54,087 nucleotides of DNA. Source: Verrucomicrobiales bacterium. Its GTDB lineage: Bacteria > Verrucomicrobiota > Verrucomicrobiia > Limisphaerales > UBA9464. The position numbers and the translations under genes were made by a program. Of the stretch, positions 46,913-54,087 are shown one piece after another (position 1 is the first letter of the stretch; every line of letters begins with the position of its first letter). The stretch spans positions 1-54,087 of the forward strand of contig SYMJ01000098.1 in the NCBI GenBank assembly GCA_005805505.1. The letters run 5' to 3'. A model generated the notes under the pieces. It made no database searches. It saw only the letters and a program-made list of their open reading frames with translations, and was not told the origin of the DNA.

Positions 46913-48016
46913 ATGGATTCTCGGCCCGACAACTCCTCCCGAAGAACACTCGGGCAACTGGTCCGCCTAGCGGTCTGTGGACTGTTGTTGGCGGTCATCT
47001 TCCACGCGATCTTCTGCAACGAGGCTCAGATCGACCTTTTGGCCCAGGGGAAGCCCGAAGCCTGGAATGCCATGGGGCGTTGGGAGCAGCGTCAATACGC
47101 TTGGACCCATAGCCCTGCAAAGCTTCTGGAGATGGCCCGTCGGTTGGATCCCGGGAGCCTGGGGGTGGCCTTTGGCCTCTGCGGTGCGCTCATTTTTCTG
47201 GGAGGGCTTCGTTGGCGCGAAGCTCTTCGGGTCCAGGGTCTGGAGTTGCCCCTGGCCGAGGTAATGCGGCTTTCGTTCGTGGCGCACTTTTTCAATGCCT
47301 TTCTGTTGGGGTCCACCGGAGGTGATGTTTGGAAGGCCTATGCGGCCGCCCGGAGTACCCACCACAAGAAGGCGGAAGCGGCCCTCACGGTGTTTGTGGA
47401 CCGCTTGATCGGCATCCTATCGCTGCTGGTGTTTGCGGTGATCTTTGCCATTCCCAACTGGCCGCTCTTCGTGCGCTTTCGTCGCTACGACGGGGTGGGT
47501 CTGGCCATCTTTGGCATGATGGTCGTGGCGTTGGTTTGTGCCGGTGCCGGGTTCTTCACAGACATCCTTTCGGAGGAGGGGCGCCTGAGCCGATGGATGG
47601 GGCGTTTCCCGCAAATGAAGGGCCCCTTGAGGGCGCTGGCTTCATGCCGGCTGTTTGGGCGTAATCCGGGATTCCTTTGGCGGAGCGCGTTGCTGTCGAT
47701 CGCCATCAACCTGGCCATCGTGGGCACGTTTGCGGCGCTGGCTTCCGGGTTGGGGTTGCAAATCCCCCGATGGAACTTGTGGTTTGTGGTGCCGGCGGTG
47801 GTGTGCCTGGCCGCGTTGCCGATCACCCCCAGTGGCCTCGGCGTCCGCGAGAACCTCTTCGTCGTCCTGCTTACCGTGGACTTCGCGGGTTTTGGAGTTA
47901 AGCCGGCCGAGGCGCTGTCGCTCTCGTTGCTGGGCTACACGTTGAACCTGGCCTGGAGTGCCATCGGCGGCCTCGTGTACCTGACAGTCCGCAAATACAT
48001 CCCACGGGAGTCCTAG
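46913..48016 (+). CDS. Lysylphosphatidylglycerol synthase transmembrane-domain (flippase-like) protein
   Basis: Multi-TM; RWREALRVQGLELPLAEVMRLSFVAHFFNAFLLGSTGGDVWKAYAAARSTHHKKAEAALTVFVDRLIGILSLLVFA; LPITPSGLGVRENLFVVLL. Confidence 0.85.
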   Translation: MDSRPDNSSRRTLGQLVRLAVCGLLLAVIFHAIFCNEAQIDLLAQGKPEAWNAMGRWEQRQYAWTHSPAKLLEMARRLDPGSLGVAFGLCGALIFLGGLRWREALRVQGLELPLAEVMRLSFVAHFFNAFLLGSTGGDVWKAYAAARSTHHKKAEAALTVFVDRLIGILSLLVFAVIFAIPNWPLFVRFRRYDGVGLAIFGMMVVALVCAGAGFFTDILSEEGRLSRWMGRFPQMKGPLRALASCRLFGRNPGFLWRSALLSIAINLAIVGTFAALASGLGLQIPRWNLWFVVPAVVCLAALPITPSGLGVRENLFVVLLTVDFAGFGVKPAEALSLSLLGYTLNLAWSAIGGLVYLTVRKYIPRES

Positions 48017-48069
48017 CTAGATTCGGAGTCGTGGCTTGCCGGATTGGCGTGTGCGTCCAGACTGTCGGC

Positions 48070-49260
48070 ATGCGTTTCACTGTGGTGATGGGGGTTTCGG
48101 CGTTGGCCTGGATGGCCGCGGGCTGTGGCAAGGATGAGGTCCGGGTCTATCAGGCCCCTCAAGATGCCCCGCCGGTGGCTGCGGCTAATCCCCAAGGTGG
48201 AGCCACCCTAACCCCGCCCGCTTCGGAGATTCCAAGATCTGCGACCTCGAGGTCTTCCTCCTCGGCTGGCTCGGAAAGCAGTGCCTCCGAACGGCCCGCG
48301 GTTCCCTGGACCGTACCGGCCGGTTGGGAAGAGATGCCTGCCTCAGGCATGCGCGTGGCCAGTTATGGTGTGAAACGCCCCGACGGCCGTTCGGTGGACA
48401 TTTCCGTGGTGGCCATGGGTGGCGGAGCCGGAGGCGAGTTGGAAAACGTCAACCGCTGGCGCGACCAAATCGGGCTGGAGCCGGCGACCGAGGCGGACTT
48501 GGCGGGTCTTCGTTCCATTATTCCGGCGGGCAATCGCCAGGTGGTGATGTACCAACTGGACGGCAAGAAGGCGGTTCTGGATGGCAAGTACCCAGCCCGG
48601 ACGCTGGCAGCCATCATGCCGGCCGGCGAGATGACCGTGTTCTTCAAAATCACGGGTGAGAGTGCGCTGGTGGCCGAGCAGAAGCCGCAGTTCTTGGCTT
48701 GGTTGAAGTCTGTCGATACCGGTGGCGGTGGCGGTGAGTCCGCTCCGGAGGCCTCGGCCTCGTCGTCGGCCCCAGCCCCCGCATCGCCGGCGGCTGTTTC
48801 AGGCGGTTCCGAGCGGGCGAGCGGTGGTGGTGGTGGTGGTGGTGGTGGCGCCGACGGACTCCCGAATTGGCAGGTGCCCTCTGGCTGGAAAGCCGCTGGA
48901 CCGAAGCCTATGCGCTTGGCGTCCTTCGATATCCCGGATGCCGCCGGCAATGGCGATGTGTCCATTAGTAAGCTGTCTGGGAATGGCGGCGGGCTCTTGG
49001 CCAATGTGAATCGCTGGCGCGGCCAAGTGGGATTGGCTCCGTTGGAAGCCGGGGCATTGGCTGCGAACTCCAAGACAGTGGCCACGGCCGGGGGCGACAG
49101 CGGCACCTGGGTAGAGTTGGTGGGGACCGAGAAGACGATCTTGGGGGCCATCTTGGCTCGCGGAGAGGTTTCGTGGTTTTTCAAGCTGACAGCTCCGGCG
49201 GCCGTTGCCGCCCAAAACCGAGACGCTTTCGAGCAATTTGTTCGTTCGATCCGCTTCTGA
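48070..49260 (+). CDS. Putative lipoprotein with two homologous repeats joined by a poly-Gly linker
   Basis: Lipobox ALAWMAAGC; repeat 1 WTVPAGWEEMPASGMRVASYGV...ENVNRWRDQIGLEPATEADLAG...FFKITG; repeat 2 WQVPSGWKAAGPKPMRLASFDI...ANVNRWRGQVGLAPLEAGALAA...FFKLTA. Confidence 0.82.
   Translation: MRFTVVMGVSALAWMAAGCGKDEVRVYQAPQDAPPVAAANPQGGATLTPPASEIPRSATSRSSSSAGSESSASERPAVPWTVPAGWEEMPASGMRVASYGVKRPDGRSVDISVVAMGGGAGGELENVNRWRDQIGLEPATEADLAGLRSIIPAGNRQVVMYQLDGKKAVLDGKYPARTLAAIMPAGEMTVFFKITGESALVAEQKPQFLAWLKSVDTGGGGGESAPEASASSSAPAPASPAAVSGGSERASGGGGGGGGGADGLPNWQVPSGWKAAGPKPMRLASFDIPDAAGNGDVSISKLSGNGGGLLANVNRWRGQVGLAPLEAGALAANSKTVATAGGDSGTWVELVGTEKTILGAILARGEVSWFFKLTAPAAVAAQNRDAFEQFVRSIRF
48823..48849 (+). 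repeat. GGT trinucleotide microsatellite (8x GGT + GGC) encoding poly-Gly
   Basis: Direct reading; in-frame inside the lipoprotein linker. Confidence 0.95.
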
Positions 49261-49352
49261 ATGAGGGGCCGCGACCGGGGTTGAAAAATCCCGAGCGCTT
49301 TCCGTCAAGTTGATGCAATTTATTGCGACCGGCCGTCGTCCGATTTTCGCCC

Positions 49353-50525
49353 ATGATTTCCAAGTTGTTCCAGTTCCTGTCGTCCCTGCGCCTCACGGTG
49401 GTGCTGCTGGGATTGGGTGTGGTCGTAGTGTTCTTCGGAACGTTGGGCCAAACCAGCGATGGTCTTTACGTGGCCCAGGAGCGGTACTTCCGCAGTTGGT
49501 TCGCCTATTGGACGCCGCACGGATCCACCTTCCCGGTGGTGCCGCTGCCCGGCGGATACCTGTTGGGAACGATGCTGGTCATCAACCTAATCGTGGCTCA
49601 TTTCACCCGCTTTAAGTGGACGTGGTCCAAGAGCGGTATCTTCCTGACGCACATCGGCATCATCTTGCTGCTGTTGGGACAATTGGCCACCGACATGCTG
49701 GCACGCGAGAGCATCATGAGCTTCCGCGAGGGCGACACTCGAAACTACTCCGAGTCGTCGATGGACTTCGAACTGGCCTTCCTGCGCAGTGCCGGCAGCA
49801 ACACTCTCGACCAAGTGGTGTCTATCCCGGCCTCTCGTTTGAAGCCGGGGGCCGAGTTGCGCCAGGAGTTGCTGCCCTTCGCCATCCGGGTGAAAGAGGC
49901 CTATGAAAACGCCCGGATTCGCCTGCGCGCTCCGGTCATGGATTCCAACCGCCCGCCCGCGGCGACCCAAGGCGTGGGCGCCCGGATCGTCATCGATGAG
50001 CAACCGCCGACGCGCACCATGGATGCTCGCAATGTGCCGGCCGCGGTGATCGAGCTTTCGGGGCCGTCGAGCCTCGGGACCTGGGCCCTCTCCGGTGAAT
50101 TGAAGTCTCAGACCGTGACCGTGGAGGGAACGGAGTGGCGCCTCGAGTACCGCCCGGTGCGCGATTACAAACCCTTCGCCCTGACCTTGCTCAAGACCAC
50201 CCACGAGACCTACCCGGGCACGGACATTCCTAAGAATTTCCAGAGCCGGGTACGATTGCGAAACACCGAGTCGCACGAAGACCGCGAGGTGGACATTTAC
50301 ATGAATTCACCGTTGCGGTATGGCGGTTACACTTTCTTCCAGTATCAAATGGGCAAAGAGCAATTGGCCGACGGAGGCCGCGGTACCAGTGCGTTGCAGG
50401 TAGTCCTCAACCCGTCGTGGGTCACGCCGTATCTCGGGTGCATTCTTGTCGGAGTGGGCCTGTTGGTTCAGTTCCTCATGCACCTCACCAAGTTCATCGC
50501 CCGCCGCAAGCCCCGGGCCGCCTGA
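49353..50525 (+). CDS. resB: ResB/Ccs1-like cytochrome c biogenesis protein
   Basis: FLSSLRLTVVLLGLGVVVVFFGTLGQTSDGLYVAQERYFRSWF; WSKSGIFLTHIGIILLLLGQLATD; SPLRYGGYTFFQYQMG; C-terminal TM. Confidence 0.85.
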   Translation: MISKLFQFLSSLRLTVVLLGLGVVVVFFGTLGQTSDGLYVAQERYFRSWFAYWTPHGSTFPVVPLPGGYLLGTMLVINLIVAHFTRFKWTWSKSGIFLTHIGIILLLLGQLATDMLARESIMSFREGDTRNYSESSMDFELAFLRSAGSNTLDQVVSIPASRLKPGAELRQELLPFAIRVKEAYENARIRLRAPVMDSNRPPAATQGVGARIVIDEQPPTRTMDARNVPAAVIELSGPSSLGTWALSGELKSQTVTVEGTEWRLEYRPVRDYKPFALTLLKTTHETYPGTDIPKNFQSRVRLRNTESHEDREVDIYMNSPLRYGGYTFFQYQMGKEQLADGGRGTSALQVVLNPSWVTPYLGCILVGVGLLVQFLMHLTKFIARRKPRAA

Positions 50526-50574
50526 AGCTTCACCTGCTGGAATTTGCCTCCTCCCAACGCGCTCCGCCTGAAAC

Positions 50575-52590
50575 ATGAAACAACGCCTTCCCCTAATTAT
50601 CACGGCGCTCTTCGCATTCTGGATTCTGGGTGCGCTGAGGCCACAGCGTGACCCCGAGTACGCCTTCGGGGCGTTTGGCCGCCTGCCCGTGGTCTTCAAT
50701 GGCCGCCTGCAGCCCATCGATTCGTTGGCGCGCAATTCGCTGACGCGCATCCGCGAAAAGGACACCGCCAACCTCGAACCGGTCAAGTCGTGGTACGAGC
50801 GACCCAAGATCATCTCGGCCACCGAATGGTTGCTGACGCTCATGACCCGGCCTGAGGTCGCGGATGGCTGGAAGGTTTTCCGCGTGGATCACCCGGAGCT
50901 CAAGGCGATGCTCAAGTTGCCGGAGCCCAACCCAGCGGCCGGCGAAGACGGCAAGCACTACTCGTGGAACCAGTTCGGCGAGACGGGCCTCAAGCAAATC
51001 GAAGAGAGCTCCCGGAACATTCAGGAGAACAAGAAGGATTCGTCACTCCGCAACGCCTTCGACAACGCCACCCTTGGGTTGTACGAGGCCATGACCCTGT
51101 ACCTGCGACTGAAGAATACGGTGCACCCGCAAGACACGGTTGGCTTCGCGGCGGAAATTGCCGATTACCAGAAAAGCATCCCGGCCGGCGTGAAGGCCTT
51201 CCAGCAGCGCATGACCGGTTCTGGCACGTTCGATACCAATGCACTGACCGAGGTGTTCGGACATGCCGAGCGGTATTTCGTGACGCTGCGCGGCGAGCCG
51301 CCATTGCTCATCCCGCCGGCCTCCGGGGGAGACGCCACTTTCGCATGGCAGCGCATGGGCGAGGCCTTGCTAGATCCGAGCTTCGGAGCACCGCTGCTCA
51401 AGCACTTGATGCGCGTGCCCAAGGCCGAACTTTCGCCCGAAGCCGCGGCCGAAGGCATCCGCTTGGTGGGCACCCGGCCGCTGTCGCCGGCGGTGGGGCA
51501 TTGGGCGGCGATGGCTGACGCCTTTCGTGAGAGTCAGATTGCGGGATTCAATACTGCGGTGACCGGGTACCAGACCTACTTGGAGTCGCTGCGCCTGGGC
51601 AAGGCCTTGAACAAGACGGATCGCGAACAGCTTTACAATAGCTTCGCGCCGTTCTCGAAAACCGCCGCGTTGTACATCGTGGCCTTCCTCTTCAGCTGTG
51701 GGTTCTGGTTCAACTTCGCTGAGTGGAGCCGCAAGACGTCCCTGCATCTGGTGCAATTGGCCTTCGTGGTCCACACGCTGGGGCTCATCGCTCGGATGTG
51801 GCTTGAGGGTCGGCCGCCGGTGACCAATCTCTACAGCTCGGCCATTTTTATCGGATGGGGCGCGGTCGGCCTCGGGCTGATCCTTGAATCGTTCTGGAAA
51901 AACGCCATCGGGCTGGCGGTAGCGACGGTCATTGGTTTCTCCACCCAAGTCGTAGCTCACAATCTCGCCCTCGGAGGCGACACCATGGTGATGCTCCAGG
52001 CGGTGCTCGATACCAACTTCTGGCTCGCCACCCACGTGGTCATCGTGACTTTGGGTTATGCGGCCACCTATGTTGCGGGCTTCCTCGCCATCTTGTACGT
52101 GGTGCTGGGATTCTTTACGAAGGTGATGACCAGCGACATGGGTAAAAGCCTCTCGCGCATGGTGTATGGCATTCTGTGCTTCGCCACGCTCTTCAGCTTC
52201 GTGGGCACCGTGTTGGGCGGTATTTGGGCCGACCAATCGTGGGGGCGCTTCTGGGGCTGGGATCCCAAGGAGAACGGGGCCCTCATCATCGTGCTGTGGA
52301 ATGCGCTCATCTTGCACGCCCGTTGGGGTGGCATGGTCCGGGAGCGCGGCATCATGAATCTCGCGATCTTCGGAAACATCGTCACCAGTTGGTCGTGGTT
52401 CGGCACCAACTTGCTGGGCGTGGGGCTTCACAGCTACGGATTTATGAGCGGGGCCTTTACGGCGCTGATGGTGTTTGTGGGCAGCCAATGCGTGCTCATC
52501 GCGCTAGGGCTCATTCCGCAGGCGAAGTGGCGGAGTTTCTCGGCGGCCGCGGGCGGCGCAGCGAAGGCTCCGGCGGCGGCGTCGGCCTAA
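50575..52590 (+). CDS. ccsA: CcsA-like cytochrome c biogenesis protein with large N-terminal extension
   Basis: Heme-handling motif WADQSWGRFWGWDPKENGALIIVLWNALILHARWGGM; C-terminal TM block; preceded by about 350 aa of mostly soluble sequence. Confidence 0.88.
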   Translation: MKQRLPLIITALFAFWILGALRPQRDPEYAFGAFGRLPVVFNGRLQPIDSLARNSLTRIREKDTANLEPVKSWYERPKIISATEWLLTLMTRPEVADGWKVFRVDHPELKAMLKLPEPNPAAGEDGKHYSWNQFGETGLKQIEESSRNIQENKKDSSLRNAFDNATLGLYEAMTLYLRLKNTVHPQDTVGFAAEIADYQKSIPAGVKAFQQRMTGSGTFDTNALTEVFGHAERYFVTLRGEPPLLIPPASGGDATFAWQRMGEALLDPSFGAPLLKHLMRVPKAELSPEAAAEGIRLVGTRPLSPAVGHWAAMADAFRESQIAGFNTAVTGYQTYLESLRLGKALNKTDREQLYNSFAPFSKTAALYIVAFLFSCGFWFNFAEWSRKTSLHLVQLAFVVHTLGLIARMWLEGRPPVTNLYSSAIFIGWGAVGLGLILESFWKNAIGLAVATVIGFSTQVVAHNLALGGDTMVMLQAVLDTNFWLATHVVIVTLGYAATYVAGFLAILYVVLGFFTKVMTSDMGKSLSRMVYGILCFATLFSFVGTVLGGIWADQSWGRFWGWDPKENGALIIVLWNALILHARWGGMVRERGIMNLAIFGNIVTSWSWFGTNLLGVGLHSYGFMSGAFTALMVFVGSQCVLIALGLIPQAKWRSFSAAAGGAAKAPAAASA

Positions 52591-52612
52591 GTCGTGGAAC
52601 CGCATTGAGAGC

Positions 52613-53098
52613 ATGGGCAACGCGATGACTGTCACCGAGACCTTGAAACACCTGGGAATCGTGGTGCCGCCAGCCCCGGGCGCGGTGGCCGCCTACGAGC
52701 CGTGGGTGCGCACGGGTGATCTTGTATTCACTTCGGGGCAGTTGCCCTGGCGCGACGGCGTGATGGCGTACGCAGGCCGCCTCGGTGCCGAACTCACGGT
52801 CGAGCAAGGATACCAAGCGGCCCGACAGTGCGCGCTCAACGCCTTGGCCCAGCTCCAGGCGGCCGCTGGTGGCGATATCAACCGGGTCCGTCGTTTGGTG
52901 CGCGTGGAAGGGTATGTCCATTGCGCTGCGGGATTCCGTGGGCATCCGCAAGTGCTCAATGGGGCCTCAGACCTCTTCAACGCGGTGTTTGGTGCCCGCG
53001 GAGCCCATGCCCGGTTGGCCATCGGAGTCTCCGACATGCCGCTGGATGCCGCCGTACAGATCACCGTCACGGCCGAGGTCGACGAGCCCTCCCGGTAA
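52613..53098 (+). CDS. RidA/YjgF family protein
   Basis: GDLVFTSGQLPWRDG; QAARQCALNALAQLQAAAGGDINRVRRLVRVEGYVHCAAGFRGHPQVLNGASDLFNAVFG.ARLAIGVSDMPLDAAVQITVTAEV. Confidence 0.9.
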   Translation: MGNAMTVTETLKHLGIVVPPAPGAVAAYEPWVRTGDLVFTSGQLPWRDGVMAYAGRLGAELTVEQGYQAARQCALNALAQLQAAAGGDINRVRRLVRVEGYVHCAAGFRGHPQVLNGASDLFNAVFGARGAHARLAIGVSDMPLDAAVQITVTAEVDEPSR

Positions 53099-53212
53099 GA
53101 GTGTCTTCGGCGGGGAAGGGGCTGCCGCGGTCCGCGATGGTCCGCGATGGTCCGCAGTGAATGGTCGCCGGTTCCATCATCGGGCCCTTGCGGGATCGAT
53201 GGATCAATGCAC

Positions 53213-53926
53213 TCAGGGCTGCAAGCGAGCCTGCTTCAATTCCACCAAACCGTCCTCCATCCCGGCCGCACGCACCTCGAAGGTCACCGTCTGGCCGGCT
53301 TCGAGCAGTTGCCACTTCGAGCGGTTGTTCTCGGCGATCAACGTTCGCCCGTCGCGGCTGGTGTGGAAGGCGGGCATCTTGTCGTCGATGCGCCATTCGC
53401 ACACCGGCCGCACGGCGGGGTCTGGGGTTTCCAGGAAGACCCGGACATTGCGGCTGACGATGCCTCGCTCCATGCGTTCCACCACGCCCGTGATGCGGAA
53501 TGAGCGTTTTTGATACCGTGCATTGGCCGTCGGGAGATCGGAGCGGTAGTGGTTCACCAGTTCCCAAACACTGATTTCTTGAGCGGCTGTCACCGGAGGC
53601 AGTTGTGCGGCGGGGGCCGGAGGTATGAGGCCGGCCCACCGGGCAGTTTGAAGCGCTTCAGCTGCGGGCTTGGCGGCGGGCAAGAGCAGAGGAAGCGTCA
53701 TCGGTTGGGCTTGGGTCGTGACGGAGTTTGATGTCGGACTCACCGCACCGGAGGGGAGAAAAGCGGCCCCTCGCAGGCGGGAATTCTCGAGCGTCAGGCG
53801 TTTCAAAGCAGCCTCGGTGTCGAACCCCAATCGTCGTCGCAGCGGTTCGGAAACCTCGAAGAAGAACACCGTGGTTCGGCCTCCGGAGTGCTGGAGCTCC
53901 AAGCGGTCGTCATCCAGACGCCGCAC
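53213..53926 (-). CDS. tRNA_anti-like (OB-fold) domain protein, apparently 5'-truncated or frameshifted
   Basis: ISVWELVNHYRSDLPTANARYQKRSFRITGVVERMERG...; N-terminal TFREATVRRLDDDRLELQHSGGRTTVFFFEVSEPLRRRLGFD; no credible signal peptide in frame and a TGA stop shortly upstream. Confidence 0.6.
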   Translation of the reverse strand: MRRLDDDRLELQHSGGRTTVFFFEVSEPLRRRLGFDTEAALKRLTLENSRLRGAAFLPSGAVSPTSNSVTTQAQPMTLPLLLPAAKPAAEALQTARWAGLIPPAPAAQLPPVTAAQEISVWELVNHYRSDLPTANARYQKRSFRITGVVERMERGIVSRNVRVFLETPDPAVRPVCEWRIDDKMPAFHTSRDGRTLIAENNRSKWQLLEAGQTVTFEVRAAGMEDGLVELKQARLQP

Positions 53927-54087
53927 CGTCGCCTCGCGGAAGGTTCGTAAGCGTCACCCGAGGCACCTCCCCGCATAGGTGCCATAGTTTGCCGAGTATG
54001 ACGTTTATGCAGCGGCTCTGAGGGCGGGGGTATGCATTCGCCCCCAGCTTTCCGGTAGGAGGAGGACGATCTGACGGTTGGTCATCG

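Noticed and set aside
51370-52488. 372-aa minus-strand ORF opposite ccsA
   Set aside because: Shadow ORF with biased composition; the plus strand has the WGRFWGWDPKE CcsA motif.
53131-53156. tccgcgatgg tandem duplication (2.6 units) downstream of ridA
   Set aside because: Real repeat but very short and in a convergent intergenic region; no functional hint.
54005-54085. Minus-strand short ORF MTNRQIVLLLPESWGRMHTPALRAAA* at the window edge
   Set aside because: Only 26 codons and possibly the tail of a gene outside the window; no evidence to call it.
1-54087. CRISPR arrays, rRNA and tRNA genes
   Set aside because: No regularly spaced repeats, rRNA-like segments or cloverleaf-like sequences noticed; not exhaustively tested without tRNAscan/CRISPR tools.

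Overview
High-GC bacterial chromosome segment, most likely Verrucomicrobiota. The lineage is inferred from gene content: PSD1/DUF1549/DUF1553 cytochrome plus DUF1501 pair, PQQ-type propellers, and Alternative Complex III next to a cbb3-type oxidase. No homology search was run; all family calls come from motifs in the supplied translations. Layout: (i) 1-13 kb: a truncated mobile-element-associated ORF (DUF6788-like), a 38-bp repeat present again 11.9 kb downstream in direct orientation, a GTAG-hairpin REP-like element, an esterase/propeller fusion, an EF-hand-containing PQQ propeller, an Lnt-like acyltransferase, PSD1 and DUF1501 proteins, a second PQQ propeller, and a truncated Rpn/YhgA-like nuclease remnant; (ii) 13-23 kb: dihydrouridine synthase, then a minus-strand surface-glycan cluster (three methyltransferases, GT2, large membrane protein, two SDR enzymes); (iii) 23-28 kb: SIS-domain isomerase, cyclophilin with an unusual insertion, IleS; (iv) 28-40 kb: a tightly coupled respiratory operon encoding ACIII (ActA-F), an unassigned single-TM protein, CcoS-like, CcoN, CcoO and a monoheme CcoP-like subunit; (v) 40-54 kb: FtsB-like protein, a redoxin/cytochrome c/Cu-monooxygenase-like fusion, flippase, GT9, ribosomal protein S21 with a structured leader candidate and a strong terminator, TIM-barrel protein, LPG-synthase-TM protein, a two-repeat lipoprotein, ResB/CcsA cytochrome c biogenesis, RidA, and an OB-fold-type protein whose 5' end looks damaged. 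No CRISPR array, rRNA or tRNA was recognised. The best candidates for follow-up are the ACIII-cbb3 operon with its unassigned small subunit, the duplicated-domain lipoprotein next to ResB/CcsA, the rpsU leader, and the repeat/mobile-remnant architecture at 0.26-12.9 kb.
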